A stretch of 44,384 bases of DNA from Acidobacteriota bacterium (lineage in GTDB: Bacteria > Acidobacteriota > Terriglobia > Terriglobales > Acidobacteriaceae), in assembly GCA_013290025.1 (NCBI GenBank), contig JABCYV010000011.1, positions 1-44,384 of the forward strand, read 5' to 3'. Positions within the stretch are counted from its first letter, which is position 1. Every line of letters begins with the position of its first letter. Of the stretch, positions 27,003 through 35,669 are shown in pieces. The notes under the pieces were generated by a model. That model worked only from the letters and a program-made list of their open reading frames with translations, was not told where the DNA came from and ran no database searches. The translations under genes were made by a program, and so were the position numbers.

Positions 27003-27632
27003 TTAGGCATTCTTCGCCATCTTTTTGGAATTCCGCGAGACCATCCTCATTACATTTTGACTGATCAATTGCGCAATCGCCTCGGGGGAGAGCACGCCCA
27101 AGTCGCGGTACCACAGGGCGCACCAGACCAGGATCCCTCCGATGCATCGCGCCGCCACTCGCTCGTCGACCACGTGCAGCACACCAGTTCGCATGCCATC
27201 CTTGAGTAACTTCATCATTCGATGGTCGAATTCGTTCCGTTGCTCGCGGATTCTCTGCGCGATCTGCCAGTCCAGATTCATTTCCTCACGCAGATAGATG
27301 ATGGTGTTGGACTGGTTCATGATAATAACTTGGGCAACCTCCTCGATAATCCTAGCGAGCTTGTCCGGGATTGATAGCTTGCTCGCCAGCACCCGGGACT
27401 GGGCCTCCAGACACTCTCGGATACATTGCTGTGCGATCTCGTGCAGTAATTCGCCCTTGTTCTTGTAATACGAATAGATGAACTGCTTGGTGACCTCGAG
27501 GCGCGCGGCAATGTCATCCAGCGTCGTGCGCGAGTATCCCTTTTCATAAAACAGGCGGCGCGCAGCCTCAACAATACGTTTCCGTTTTAGCGCGACCACT
27601 TCACTTTTGAGAGTAGAGCGCTGCGAAGGCAA
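27003..27632 (-). CDS. TetR family regulator (TTG start)
   Basis: A 209-residue TetR protein with the helix-turn-helix at about 17-62 (KRIVEAARRLFYEKGYS, then VTKQFIYSYYKNKGEL) and a C-terminal domain of the TetR_C_11/KstR2-like type (YLREEMNLDWQIAQRIREQR). The TTG at 27632 is well supported by AGGAGG 7 bases upstream. It neighbours the SDR and synthetase genes, both preceded by ATAC-N6-GTAT motifs, and is their most likely regulator. Its own upstream region has no clear copy of the motif. Confidence 0.88.
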   Translation of the reverse strand: MPSQRSTLKSEVVALKRKRIVEAARRLFYEKGYSRTTLDDIAARLEVTKQFIYSYYKNKGELLHEIAQQCIRECLEAQSRVLASKLSIPDKLARIIEEVAQVIIMNQSNTIIYLREEMNLDWQIAQRIREQRNEFDHRMMKLLKDGMRTGVLHVVDERVAARCIGGILVWCALWYRDLGVLSPEAIAQLISQNVMRMVSRNSKKMAKNA

Positions 27633-27717
27633 GCGATAACCTCCTGCGGTTTAGTCCAGGATGATACCTTAACTGTGTACTCTCATTGGGTTTGTTGGTG
27701 CCGATGGGGTGGTCGCA

Positions 27718-27732
27718 CCCGCTAATGGCGGG
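27718..27732. terminator. Hairpin downstream of hicAB
   Basis: CCCGC-TAATG-GCGGG forms a 5-bp stem, with GTGG/CCAC pairing further out. It lies just beyond the hicB stop and before the TetR gene. There is no T-tract, so a terminator role is only a suggestion. Confidence 0.3.
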
Positions 27733-27746
27733 CGAGTCGCCACTTC

Positions 27747-27953
27747 TCAAACGGTAATATATTCTGTGGTCGCGCTAGGGACGGGGATCTCGTCGCCATG
27801 TTCGCGGATGCCTTCGAGGTGGAACTCAATTGCCTCGCGGATCAACTCTTTCACTTCGTCTAGCGTTGTTCCGGCAACGCCCAAGCCCGGAAGGTCGGGA
27901 ACGTAAGCACCCCAACTGGTAGGCGACTTTTCGTAAACAACCAGATACTTCAT
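27747..27953 (-). CDS. hicB: HicB-type antitoxin
   Basis: A 68-residue HicB-core protein starting at ATG 27953: KYLVVYEKSPTSWGAYVPDLPGLGVAG and then the helix LDEVKELIREAIEFHLEGI. It neutralises the HicA mRNA interferase. The length is that of the short HicB form without a DNA-binding domain. The hicA frame now runs into this gene without a stop, so it may be made as a fusion, or separately from its own ATG. The ribosome site (GGCAGG) lies within hicA. Confidence 0.85.
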   Translation of the reverse strand: MKYLVVYEKSPTSWGAYVPDLPGLGVAGTTLDEVKELIREAIEFHLEGIREHGDEIPVPSATTEYITV

Positions 27954-28136
27954 TTCATACCTGCCTGCTTCAGGATATTTGTTCAATGTTCCGGGCGGAA
28001 TGTCCACTGACAGATGGCCAGCGACGGTAACTGTCCCCGGTTTTGAGGGCTGGTGGAACTGCCGGTGGCTGCCCTTCGTCCGAGCCAGCCGCCAGCCATC
28101 CTGCTCCAGACGCTTGATCACGTCACGGACTTTCAT
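27950..28136 (-). pseudogene. hicA: HicA-type toxin, 3' end frameshifted into hicB
   Basis: The first 50 or so residues are a normal HicA double-stranded-RNA-binding-fold mRNA interferase: MKVRDVIKRLEQDGWRLART, the catalytic H24 in KGSHRQF, and the end VDIPPGTLNK. After that the sequence reads YPEAGRYE and enters HicB in frame. Removing one base near 27977 restores ILKQAGMK and a TGA at 27952-27950 that overlaps the hicB ATG (ATGA), the usual hicAB arrangement, and gives a 61-residue HicA. So a single-base insertion has fused the two genes into a 129-residue frame at 27747-28136. It could be a real mutation, which may detoxify HicA, or a sequencing error. Confidence 0.8.
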
Positions 28137-28179
28137 TGAGTTTCATTCGTCAGATCAAGTCGGTTTGTCACGGAGGAAC

Positions 28180-30600
28180 TCAGTTCCTTAGCGTCTTCCC
28201 CGTCTTCAGCGTGTACTGAATTCGCTCTTGCGTCTTGCGCTCGCCGCACAACGACTTAAACGCCTCGCGTTCCAAGTCCAAAATGTACTGCTCGCTCACG
28301 GGCGTGCCTGAAGTTACGTTTCCGCCGCAGAGAACCTCAGCTACCTTCGTGGCGATTTTTACTTCGTGGTCGCTGATGTATTCGGCCTGGCGCATGAGAT
28401 GGACGCCCATCTTGAGCGCGGCCAGAATGTTCTCTCCGGGGGCGGAGATGTCGGTCCGAGGTTGCGGGGGCTCATATCCTGCGCGGACCAGTTCCAGGGC
28501 GCGAGCCTTGGCATCCGAGAGCACGCGCTCGCGGTTCATCGTAATTTCGTCGGAATGGCTCAAAAAACCCAGGCCGCGAGCTTCATGGGCAGAGGTTGAA
28601 ACTTTTGCTGTGGCTACGATCTCAAACGCTCTCTTCATGGCTTCCATCAGCTCGATCGACTCGCCGCGTCCACCCGGGCGAATAGACTCTGCGGTGTCCA
28701 CGGCGCGCAGCAGCATCTCTTTGCAGCCGCCTCCGCCCGGCAGCAGACCAACACCAACCTCGACCAAGCCCACGTAAAGTTCCGCGTGAGGCTGGCGGGC
28801 AGCGGAGTGGAGAGAGATCTCGCAGCCTCCCCCGAAAGTCATGCCGAACGGCGCCGCCACCACGGGCTTGGGCGAGAATTTGATGGCCTGACTCATGCCC
28901 TGGAATTGCCGGATCGCGAGATCGATGTCGTCCCACTCTTCCTCCTGGATCGACATCAGCAACAGCATCACGTTAGCGCCGACGGAGAAGTTCGCCGCGT
29001 CATTGGCGATCACAAAAGCATCGAAGCTATCGCCCGGGCCCCCCGGCTTGAGGCTCTGCAGAATGAGTTGGACAATGTCGGCGCCAATTGCGTTCATCTT
29101 GGAGTGGAACTCGATGCAGGCCACGCCGTCACTGAGGTCGATGAGAGATGCGCCGGAATTCTTCTTGACCACGCCTTTAGACTTCTTCGCAACTTCTACC
29201 GACCATACACCGTCCGGAACTTTAACCGGCTCGTAGTTCGCAGTTCTCAGGTCCCAGTAGACTCTGCCCGAGGCTGTCTTCGGATCGTCCAGGTACCAGG
29301 ATTTTTTCCCAGCAGCGAGCAGATGTGCCACGTTCGCGGCGATCGGCTGGTCCTCTTTTTTCATTCGGGCGACTATGGCTTCGACCCCGGCGGCATCCCA
29401 AAGTTCAAAGGGACCGAGTTCCCAGTTGAACCCCATCCGCATGGCACGATCGATCTCGACTATGGAGTCGGAAATTTCTGGAATCCGATTGGCGGAGTAG
29501 GTCCAAAGATCCGATAGAGCAGACCAAAGAAACGCGCCGGCTTTGTGGCCCTTCTGCGGCGCACTGCCGTCGAGCCCCAACAGCATGCGGAGACGCGGTC
29601 CGGCTTGCTCGACATTCTTCGCCATCTCGAGGCTTGGAAACTTCGGTTTCTTGGCAGGTTGATACTCGAGCGTCTTCCAATCGAGGGCGAGGCGTTCCTC
29701 TTCCTTACCCTCAGCGCGCTTTGCCTTCTTGTAAAAGCCTCCCCTCGTTTTATCGCCCAGCCACTTGCGCTCGAGCATCTGCCGAAAGAAGTCCGGAAGC
29801 TTGAGATCACTGCGCTCATCGTGTACGTTCTGGATCATGTTGCTGACGACGTGGCCGAGAATGTCAAGGCCGACCAGATCGATCGTCCGAAAAGTGGCAG
29901 ACTTCGGCCAGCCCACAGATTGCCCCGTCAGCGCGTCCACATCTTCGATGGAGAGATCCATCTCCTGCATGAGTCGCATGACGTTGAGCACGGAAAATGT
30001 CCCAATCCGGTTGGCGATAAAGTTAGGCGTGTCCTTGGCAAGAACAATTCCCTTGCCCAATTGGACGTCACAAAAATGCGCAACAGCGTCCATCGCGGCG
30101 CGGTCGGCTTCGGGTGTCGGAATCAGTTCGAGCAGCCGCATGTAGCGCGGCGGATTAAAGAAGTGCGTACCAAACCACCTCCGGCGAAAGTCCTCGGAAA
30201 AACCTTCAGCGATCTTGCCCACCGGAAGGCCGCTGGTATTCGTCGTGATGACCGTGCCGGGCTTGCGAACGGCCTCAACTTTCTTCAACAGAGTTCGCTT
30301 GATATCGAGGTTCTCGACCACCGCTTCGATGATCCAGTCCACGTCGCTCAAACGCTTGAGATCATCTTCAAAGTTGCCGACTGTGACCCGGCGCGCAAGC
30401 GAAGGATCCATAAAAGCCGCGGGCTTGGATTTCTTGGCGGCCTCGAGTCCGGCGGCAGCTAACCTATTACGGTTGCCGGCAGCATCAGACGGAACGATGT
30501 CGAGGAGAAGGCTGGGAACACCCGCGTTGGCAAAATGCGCGGCGATGCGAGCGCCCATAGTTCCGGCTCCAAGGACGGCAACCTTATGGATACTTTTCAT
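28180..30600 (-). CDS. fadN: FadN-type 3-hydroxyacyl-CoA dehydrogenase / enoyl-CoA hydratase
   Basis: An 806-residue bifunctional enzyme with domains in the order opposite to FadB: 3-hydroxyacyl-CoA dehydrogenase first (VAVLGAGTMGARIAAHFANA at 7-26; GTHFFNPPRYMRLLELIP with catalytic His; NFIANRIGTF) and a crotonase-like domain at the C-terminus (about 490-700; PVVAAPFGMTFGGGCEISLH, VEVGVGLLPGGGGCKEML). This matches Bacillus FadN, which usually sits beside a thiolase and FadE; neither is next to it here. The ATG lies 2 bases after the stop of the small secreted protein (TAGCCATG), so they are coupled, and no good ribosome site is seen. Confidence 0.93.
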   Translation of the reverse strand: MKSIHKVAVLGAGTMGARIAAHFANAGVPSLLLDIVPSDAAGNRNRLAAAGLEAAKKSKPAAFMDPSLARRVTVGNFEDDLKRLSDVDWIIEAVVENLDIKRTLLKKVEAVRKPGTVITTNTSGLPVGKIAEGFSEDFRRRWFGTHFFNPPRYMRLLELIPTPEADRAAMDAVAHFCDVQLGKGIVLAKDTPNFIANRIGTFSVLNVMRLMQEMDLSIEDVDALTGQSVGWPKSATFRTIDLVGLDILGHVVSNMIQNVHDERSDLKLPDFFRQMLERKWLGDKTRGGFYKKAKRAEGKEEERLALDWKTLEYQPAKKPKFPSLEMAKNVEQAGPRLRMLLGLDGSAPQKGHKAGAFLWSALSDLWTYSANRIPEISDSIVEIDRAMRMGFNWELGPFELWDAAGVEAIVARMKKEDQPIAANVAHLLAAGKKSWYLDDPKTASGRVYWDLRTANYEPVKVPDGVWSVEVAKKSKGVVKKNSGASLIDLSDGVACIEFHSKMNAIGADIVQLILQSLKPGGPGDSFDAFVIANDAANFSVGANVMLLLMSIQEEEWDDIDLAIRQFQGMSQAIKFSPKPVVAAPFGMTFGGGCEISLHSAARQPHAELYVGLVEVGVGLLPGGGGCKEMLLRAVDTAESIRPGGRGESIELMEAMKRAFEIVATAKVSTSAHEARGLGFLSHSDEITMNRERVLSDAKARALELVRAGYEPPQPRTDISAPGENILAALKMGVHLMRQAEYISDHEVKIATKVAEVLCGGNVTSGTPVSEQYILDLEREAFKSLCGERKTQERIQYTLKTGKTLRN

Positions 30601-30602
30601 GG

Positions 30603-31034
30603 CTAGGGCAGTTTATCTATGGCCCAGTCATCTTTGCCAGTCTTGACGACGACAATTTGGGAATGGCGCGGATACTGCGACTTTCGCGAGGCAGAGGCGA
30701 CATCAAACAAGACTACGGGGAAAGAGTAGCGTCCAGCCTTGAGCTTCTTGCCACGATTGATCTCGAATGCTGGTTGCGCTGTGGACTCGGAAGAGAAGAA
30801 AGTCTGCAAGCGATCTTCAGACGTGTGGTGTTTCGCAGCATCAGTCAGCATGACCAGGCCAGTCTCGTGGTCCTGTGTCTGCCAGGCGCGAAGAAAGCGG
30901 TTGGCCGCCGCCAGCGCAAATACGTAGTTGGGATCAGCAGTAGGCGTGTTGGTCTTGGCAGAGAATTGCGGCGAACACAATATCGAGAAGGCGATACCCA
31001 GCGAGACAGCACGCACGGAAAATGGCACTTTCAC
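30603..31034 (-). CDS. Hypothetical secreted protein
   Basis: A 143-residue protein from a GTG start. A hydrophobic signal segment (SVRAVSLGIAFSILCSPQF) is followed by a small domain that looks like an NTF2/lumazine-binding-type fold (AAANRFLRAWQTQDHETGLVML, SQIVVVKTGKDDWAIDKLP). I recognise no named family. It directly precedes fadN and is likely cotranscribed, although a functional link between an exported protein and beta-oxidation is not obvious. The start is uncertain: the upstream ATG is out of frame and there is no ribosome site. Confidence 0.6.
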   Translation of the reverse strand: MKVPFSVRAVSLGIAFSILCSPQFSAKTNTPTADPNYVFALAAANRFLRAWQTQDHETGLVMLTDAAKHHTSEDRLQTFFSSESTAQPAFEINRGKKLKAGRYSFPVVLFDVASASRKSQYPRHSQIVVVKTGKDDWAIDKLP

Positions 31035-31148
31035 AGTTTCATTATGGGGGATCTAGAAACTTCGTCCAAGATACGACCAAGGTTCTCTTCAGGTTTGCGC
31101 CTCGAAACGGGTTCCGCTACGATTTGCCGACAATGAAGGAGAATTGCC

Positions 31149-31832
31149 ATGGACAACGCGAGCCGGCGTGATTTTATTGCTCAGTTATCCGGACTGAGCG
31201 GGGCTGCCGTGATGAAGGCTTCAGGTCTGTTGAACTTTGCAGCTGCGGAAGAGCAGCCTTCGACCGACGCGCTGATTGCCCGCATGAAGTGGATGAACGA
31301 GCCGGCGTCGTGGAGGGTTTCTGGTAGCCGGATTGTTGTGCACACTAGGCCGAAAACTGATTTCTGGCGCAAAACCTTCTACGGATACGTGACCGACAAC
31401 GGCCACTTTCTTCATTTACCGGTCACAGGAGACTTCACTTTCGAGGCTCGCATCGGAGGAAACTACCGCGATCTTTATGACCAGGCCGGACTGATGGTCC
31501 GAGTGGATGCTGAGAATTGGATGAAATGCGGCACTGAACTAGTGGACGGCGTGCGTCACGCGAGTGCGGTGTTTACCCGCGAATTCTCCGACTGGTCTAC
31601 CATGAACGATCTGTCAAACGACGGACCAGTCTGGTGGAGGGCGGTACGAACCAAAGATTCGCTCGAACTTCTTTGCTCCCTTGATGGAAAGAAGTACGCG
31701 TCAGTCCGGCAAGGTTATCTGGTTCCCGGACGCGCTGCTGAAGTTGGTGTCATGTGTGCATCGCCGGAAGGTAGCGGATTCGAGGCCGCTTTCGAGGGTC
31801 TCAAGTTATCAGTGGCCATGCCTCCGAGTTAA
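31149..31832 (+). CDS. DUF1349 (concanavalin-like fold) protein with Tat-like leader
   Basis: A 227-residue protein. The leader SRRDFIAQLSGLSGAAVM has the twin-arginine look of an exported protein. The rest matches the DUF1349/YesU-like beta-sandwich: DFWRKTFYGYVTDNGHFL, FTFEARIGGNYRDLYDQAGLM, WMKCGTEL and VGVMCASPEGSGFEA. The fold is a carbohydrate-binding jelly roll, with function unproven. AAGGAGAA lies 6 bases before the ATG. Its TAA overlaps the stop of the convergent transporter gene within the palindrome TTAA. Confidence 0.85.
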   Translation: MDNASRRDFIAQLSGLSGAAVMKASGLLNFAAAEEQPSTDALIARMKWMNEPASWRVSGSRIVVHTRPKTDFWRKTFYGYVTDNGHFLHLPVTGDFTFEARIGGNYRDLYDQAGLMVRVDAENWMKCGTELVDGVRHASAVFTREFSDWSTMNDLSNDGPVWWRAVRTKDSLELLCSLDGKKYASVRQGYLVPGRAAEVGVMCASPEGSGFEAAFEGLKLSVAMPPS

Positions 31833-32524
31833 GCAATTATCTTCGCCAGGACAAAAGCAGCCGCAGCCGCGAGTCCTCCAATCACCATGGTCTGGGACGC
31901 ACTGCGAAGGGGATGGGTGCGCGTGAAGCGTCCTTTCATGTATCCGAAGATGCCGAGCGCGGCCAGCGTAACGATGGCCGAAAGCACCAATCCACGCGAT
32001 GCGCTGGACAGCACGACGTAAGGCGAGAGAGGAATCATGCCACCGGCAACATACGCTCCGGCGATAGTCGCGGCGCTGGTCACCGCGCGGCGCGGGTCCG
32101 GCTGTTCCAGCCCAAGCTCGAAGCGCATCATGAAATCCACCCACGCGTCGGGTCGGCGGCTCAGCGCTTCAACCACCGGCGTGCTCTCTTCCTTTGTCAT
32201 CCCGTAGGCTTGGAAAACCTGGTTCACCTCGGCTTTCTCTTCTTCTGGAATTTCTCTCACTTCGCGTTCTTCTCTCTCCCGCTCCTGCTCGTAGTGCTCC
32301 GCGTCACCGCGGGCGGCCAGATAACCACCCAGTCCCATGGCGATCGAACCAGCGGCAATCTCAGCCAGTCCGCCAACCACGATCAGGCGCGTGTTCTCGA
32401 CCGCTCCGGAAAGTCCTGCAGCCAGGGCGAAGGGCACGGTAAGCCCGTCAGACATTCCAATCACCACATCACGGACAAAATTGCCGGCGGTGAAATGTTT
32501 CTCGATGTGCGTGGTTCGTATCAT
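31829..32524 (-). CDS. VIT1/CCC1 family metal transporter
   Basis: A 231-residue membrane protein of the VIT1/CCC1 iron/manganese transporter family. TM1 carries VRDVVIGMSDGLTVPFALAAGL, the family's metal-path signature; TM2 is IVVGGLAEIAAGSIAMGLGGY. A charged cytoplasmic loop (about 75-135; EREREEREVREIPEEEK), rich in Glu, follows, then three more hydrophobic helices. GGAGG, inside the end of the Nudix gene, is its ribosome site, showing an operon with that gene. It probably exports or sequesters Fe2+ or Mn2+. Confidence 0.9.
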   Translation of the reverse strand: MIRTTHIEKHFTAGNFVRDVVIGMSDGLTVPFALAAGLSGAVENTRLIVVGGLAEIAAGSIAMGLGGYLAARGDAEHYEQEREREEREVREIPEEEKAEVNQVFQAYGMTKEESTPVVEALSRRPDAWVDFMMRFELGLEQPDPRRAVTSAATIAGAYVAGGMIPLSPYVVLSSASRGLVLSAIVTLAALGIFGYMKGRFTRTHPLRSASQTMVIGGLAAAAAFVLAKIIA

Positions 32525-32529
32525 TACCG

Positions 32530-33051
32530 TTAAGCCTCCGGATGAGATTCCAGGTATTCCTGAGCGCGGCGAGCCATGTCACGTTCCCCACGATAGGCGA
32601 GCTTCCGCGGTGCTTCGTCGAGAGCGATCCAGACAGCCCGCTTGACCTCGATTCGCATCTCGGAAGAAATATCGTCAATGCGACCGGACTGGTATCGCAA
32701 TAGATAAAAGCTAACTATCTTGAACACACGCTGCCGGTCTCCCCAGGAGCGCACGTAGACATATTTGATGTCGCCCAATTTTGCGACCGGAACTGCCACT
32801 ATTCCGGTCTCCTCGCGAACCTCGCGAATCGCCGTCTGCTCGGGCTTTTCGCCGGGATCGACCAGCCCCTTAGGCAAGGCGAGTAACACTTTTTGTGACC
32901 TTTTCTTCGCAGCCCCGGAGGCCGCCGACTCCCTTTGCGGCTCTATGGCGGCCATTGTCCAGCCATCCGCAGTATGGCGCACCACCACCCCTCCCGCGGA
33001 GATCTCCCGTGCCATGGGCCACAAGTTATCAGGATCACGGGAGTTAGTCAT
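32530..33051 (-). CDS. Nudix hydrolase
   Basis: A 173-residue Nudix protein from the ATG at 33051, or 161 residues from the ATG at 33015 (MAREISAGGVV), which matches the usual family N-terminus. The Nudix box GLVDPGEKPEQTAIREVREETG fits GX5EX7REUXEEXGU, here split as GLVDPGEKPEQ and REVREETG. Resemblance to the Ap4A-hydrolase/MutT-like group comes from YVRSWGDRQRVFKIVSFYLL and ALPKGLVDPGEK. Neither candidate start has a strong ribosome site, so the start is open. It precedes the VIT-family gene by 5 bp. Confidence 0.87.
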   Translation of the reverse strand: MTNSRDPDNLWPMAREISAGGVVVRHTADGWTMAAIEPQRESAASGAAKKRSQKVLLALPKGLVDPGEKPEQTAIREVREETGIVAVPVAKLGDIKYVYVRSWGDRQRVFKIVSFYLLRYQSGRIDDISSEMRIEVKRAVWIALDEAPRKLAYRGERDMARRAQEYLESHPEA

Positions 33052-33195
33052 CGGCGGAGAGCCCCGGCAGCGTGTCTCCGAAGGTAACCCAAGGAACGCA
33101 CCGAAGTGTGGAAACATGTGGGGCTTCGCTGGCATCTAAGTTGCTAGGTATTTGATAGTACGTACCGGGCAAGACCGGGAGGATGTGGGGTTCCC

Positions 33196-34107
33196 GTGAA
33201 GAGTCTGGACAAGATTGTTCGTTCGGTGCGGGCATTTGGGCGCGGCCTTTCCGGGTTGCCGCAGTCGGCACCGGCTACAGCGAGCATTGGAGTGGCTCTC
33301 GGCGGGGGTTTTGCCCGCGGCATCGCTCACATCGGCGTACTCAAAGTTCTCGAAGAAGAAAATATCCCAATTGGTTTTGTGGCAGGCACCAGCGTCGGCG
33401 CGCTGATCGGCGCGGCTTATTGCAGCGGAGTTTCCATCGCCGAACTGGAACTCATGGCAACCCGGGTGCGCTTCAAGCACTTTGCCCGCTGGACTCTTTC
33501 ACGCTACGGTTTCGCCAGCAACCAGCGCATGATCGGTTTTCTCAGCAGCGTTCTGAAGGTCAAAACATTTGAAGAGTTACTTATTCCGCTGGCGGTGACG
33601 GCCACGGATTTTTCCACTGGCGCCGGAGTGGTGTTTCACTCTGGACCGCTGGTTGACCCAGTGCGAGCAAGTTGCGCGTACCCGGGAATGTTCCAGCCGA
33701 TAAAGGTTCGCGGACATCTACTGGTGGATGGCATGCTGGCTCACCCCGTCCCAACAGTTCCTTTGCGCGAAATGGGAGCCGAACACGTGCTGGCTGTGCA
33801 CTTGAAGGGAACGTGGGTTAACGGAGACGCACCGCGGCATTTGTTTGATGTGATCGGGCAATGTTTCTCCATCGCCCAAGATACGAACGGCGATCGCTGG
33901 AAGCAGGCCGCTGATGTGATCATCCAGCCTGATGTCAAAGGCTACAAGTACGATGACTTCGAGCACAGCACCGAACTGATCCGTGCGGGAGAGACAGTGG
34001 CCCGCGCCGCGCTGCCGGAGCTTCGCAAGTGGCTACCGCTCGAACCAAGCCGTGCGCAACTAAGGAAGCCAGCAGTGGTACAGCCAGCGACTGCTCCGGT
34101 GGATTAG
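33196..34107 (+). CDS. Patatin-like phospholipase (RssA/NTE type)
   Basis: A 303-residue patatin-fold serine lipase. It has the oxyanion GGGFARG (36-42), the nucleophile S66 in GTSVG and the catalytic D178 in LVDGML, a complete Ser-Asp dyad. Length and order match RssA-like bacterial proteins. The GTG start at 33196 follows a purine-rich GGGAGGATGTGGGG. There is no signal peptide. It is divergent from the Nudix gene. The tail after about residue 285 is low-complexity. Confidence 0.9.
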   Translation: MKSLDKIVRSVRAFGRGLSGLPQSAPATASIGVALGGGFARGIAHIGVLKVLEEENIPIGFVAGTSVGALIGAAYCSGVSIAELELMATRVRFKHFARWTLSRYGFASNQRMIGFLSSVLKVKTFEELLIPLAVTATDFSTGAGVVFHSGPLVDPVRASCAYPGMFQPIKVRGHLLVDGMLAHPVPTVPLREMGAEHVLAVHLKGTWVNGDAPRHLFDVIGQCFSIAQDTNGDRWKQAADVIIQPDVKGYKYDDFEHSTELIRAGETVARAALPELRKWLPLEPSRAQLRKPAVVQPATAPVD

Positions 34108-34336
34108 TTCTTCTCTCCTAGATTTGTCATCCCAAGCGGAGCCAAGCGAAATCGCTCGGCGCAGTCGAGGGACCTGTGTCTGCTGGCAGCACCACCGGAT
34201 GCGTCTAGGTATTTCTACCGCCAGATTTAGCAATCGTGGACTTTTTCGTAGTTGGAGTGGCTGGAGTCGGCCGGACCGCCGGGAGCGGCTGCCCCGCTTG
34301 AGCGATGCCGGGTTCGAGCCAGCAGCTAAAAGCCTC
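34108..34336. other. Intergenic region with a TGTCATCC repeat copy
   Basis: This 229-bp gap separates the patatin gene from the diguanylate cyclase, which converge. It contains the repeat copy at 34125-34172. The rest (34190-34336) shows only short G+C-rich inverted pieces and no gene. Confidence 0.5.
34125..34172 (+). repeat. Degenerate TGTCATCC...GGGACCT repeat (solo copy)
   Basis: It begins TGTCATCC, has an imperfect hairpin GCCAAGCG-AAAT-CGCTCGGC, and continues GCAGTCGAGGGACCT. The ends resemble those of the repeats flanking the GIY-YIG gene at 39720-40161 (TGTCATCC and GGACCT), so it looks like a solo copy about 5.6 kb away. Confidence 0.6.
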
Positions 34337-35383
34337 CTACTTCATCACTCCACGCTGGGCGATACCTATATTGTCGCGGGTCGTATTCTTCACCAGATAC
34401 ATCATTTCGTCAGCCTGGCGGATTACGTCATGCGGAGTCTTGGCGTCGTGCGGATACGTGGCCACGCCGATGGAGGCGCGGACATTGAGGTTGAGTCCTT
34501 CTTCCTGACAGAATGTGCTGGTGCGCAGGCTATCGCGCAAACGGCGCGCCACTACTAATGCGGAATCTTTCCCGGTCTGCGGCAAGAGAATCACAAATTC
34601 GTCCCCACCATAGCGGAAAGCGTAATCAATCAAGCGAAGCTGAGCCTTGATGAGGTATCCGATCTCAGCCAGCAGCTTGCTTCCGATCAAATGCCCGTGC
34701 GTATCGTTGACCTGCTTGAAGTGGTCGAGATCGATGAACAGAACGGTGAACTCATAGCCAAAGCGCGCCGAGCGGTAGACCTCGGTTTCGAGCGTCTTGT
34801 AAAGATGGCGCGCGTTATAGAGGCCAGTGCAATCATCGGTGATGGTGAGTTCCTGAATTTTTTCTACCGAGCGGGCATTCTCAATCGCGATAGCGGCATA
34901 ATCGCTGAGCGCCTGCAGGAAAAACGACTCCTGGTCGGTGAAGTGGTCCATGTCGACGTTGACCAATTGGATGACGCCCAGGACTCGGAGTTTGGAGCGC
35001 AGCGGCACGCAGATGATGGAACGCGTCTCCCACTTAGTCATTTCGTCAATGCGCTTAGCGAAACGCGGATCAGTCATCACATCAGGGACGATCAGTCGCT
35101 CGCCGTGTTTGGCGACCCATCCGGCGATTCCCTCGCCTACTTTGAGGCGTACATTTTTCAACGCCTCGGCAGCGCTGCCGACCGCAATAGCGAAGTAGAG
35201 CTCGTCCTTTTCTTCGTCCACCATCAGTAGTGACCAGGTGTCGGGGCGGAAGTATTCCGCCATCTTTTCCATGATGGTTTGCAGGATGGAATCGAGGTCG
35301 AGCGAAGAAGTCAGGGCCTTGGCAACATCATGAAAAATGCCCAGTTCCTGAACCTTGCGATCGGCGCCGGCGGCCTTGGTCAT
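34337..35383 (-). CDS. GAF-GGDEF diguanylate cyclase
   Basis: A 348-residue cytosolic sensor enzyme making cyclic di-GMP. The GAF domain spans about 20-165 (IFHDVAKALTSSLDLDSIL, GEGIAGWVAKHGERLIVPDV). A short helix leads to the GGDEF domain, with DDCTGLYNARHL, FIDLDHFKQVNDTHGH and the intact active site GGDEF at 259-263. An RLID I-site lies five residues before it, at 250-253, so product inhibition is likely. The start is the ATG at 35383, with GAGGAC upstream; the frame stays open to 35587 but that part reads through a short direct repeat and looks non-coding. The signal is unknown. Confidence 0.92.
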   Translation of the reverse strand: MTKAAGADRKVQELGIFHDVAKALTSSLDLDSILQTIMEKMAEYFRPDTWSLLMVDEEKDELYFAIAVGSAAEALKNVRLKVGEGIAGWVAKHGERLIVPDVMTDPRFAKRIDEMTKWETRSIICVPLRSKLRVLGVIQLVNVDMDHFTDQESFFLQALSDYAAIAIENARSVEKIQELTITDDCTGLYNARHLYKTLETEVYRSARFGYEFTVLFIDLDHFKQVNDTHGHLIGSKLLAEIGYLIKAQLRLIDYAFRYGGDEFVILLPQTGKDSALVVARRLRDSLRTSTFCQEEGLNLNVRASIGVATYPHDAKTPHDVIRQADEMMYLVKNTTRDNIGIAQRGVMK

Positions 35384-35476
35384 GAACAGCGGTCCTCGAT
35401 GCGAGCGGGAAGTGCTGAAATTATAAGGGGCGCCAGAACGGGCGGGCAACCAACCAAAGTAACGCGTACCCTCGAC

Positions 35477-35503
35477 GCCACGTGTCAAGAGGCCACGTGT
35501 CAA
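35477..35503. repeat. Short direct repeat GCCACGTGTCAA x2
   Basis: GCCACGTGTCAA at 35477-35488 and again at 35492-35503, a 15-bp period. Each copy contains the palindrome CACGTG. It lies about 100 bp upstream of the diguanylate cyclase start, and could be a paired binding site or a slippage duplication. Confidence 0.5.
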
Positions 35504-35669
35504 AAGGGCACCGGGCGCGGTTCCGGAAAGAGGCTCCGATTTGTTGGTGACAGTTAATACTCCGGTTCGCTCCCCAGCTATTTTCATCCGTTCCGCGAGC
35601 CGCGATTTATCATATATTTATGGGCAAACCGGACTGAAGTCATGACCGTCCGGTAAGGGCAGCGGCCGC

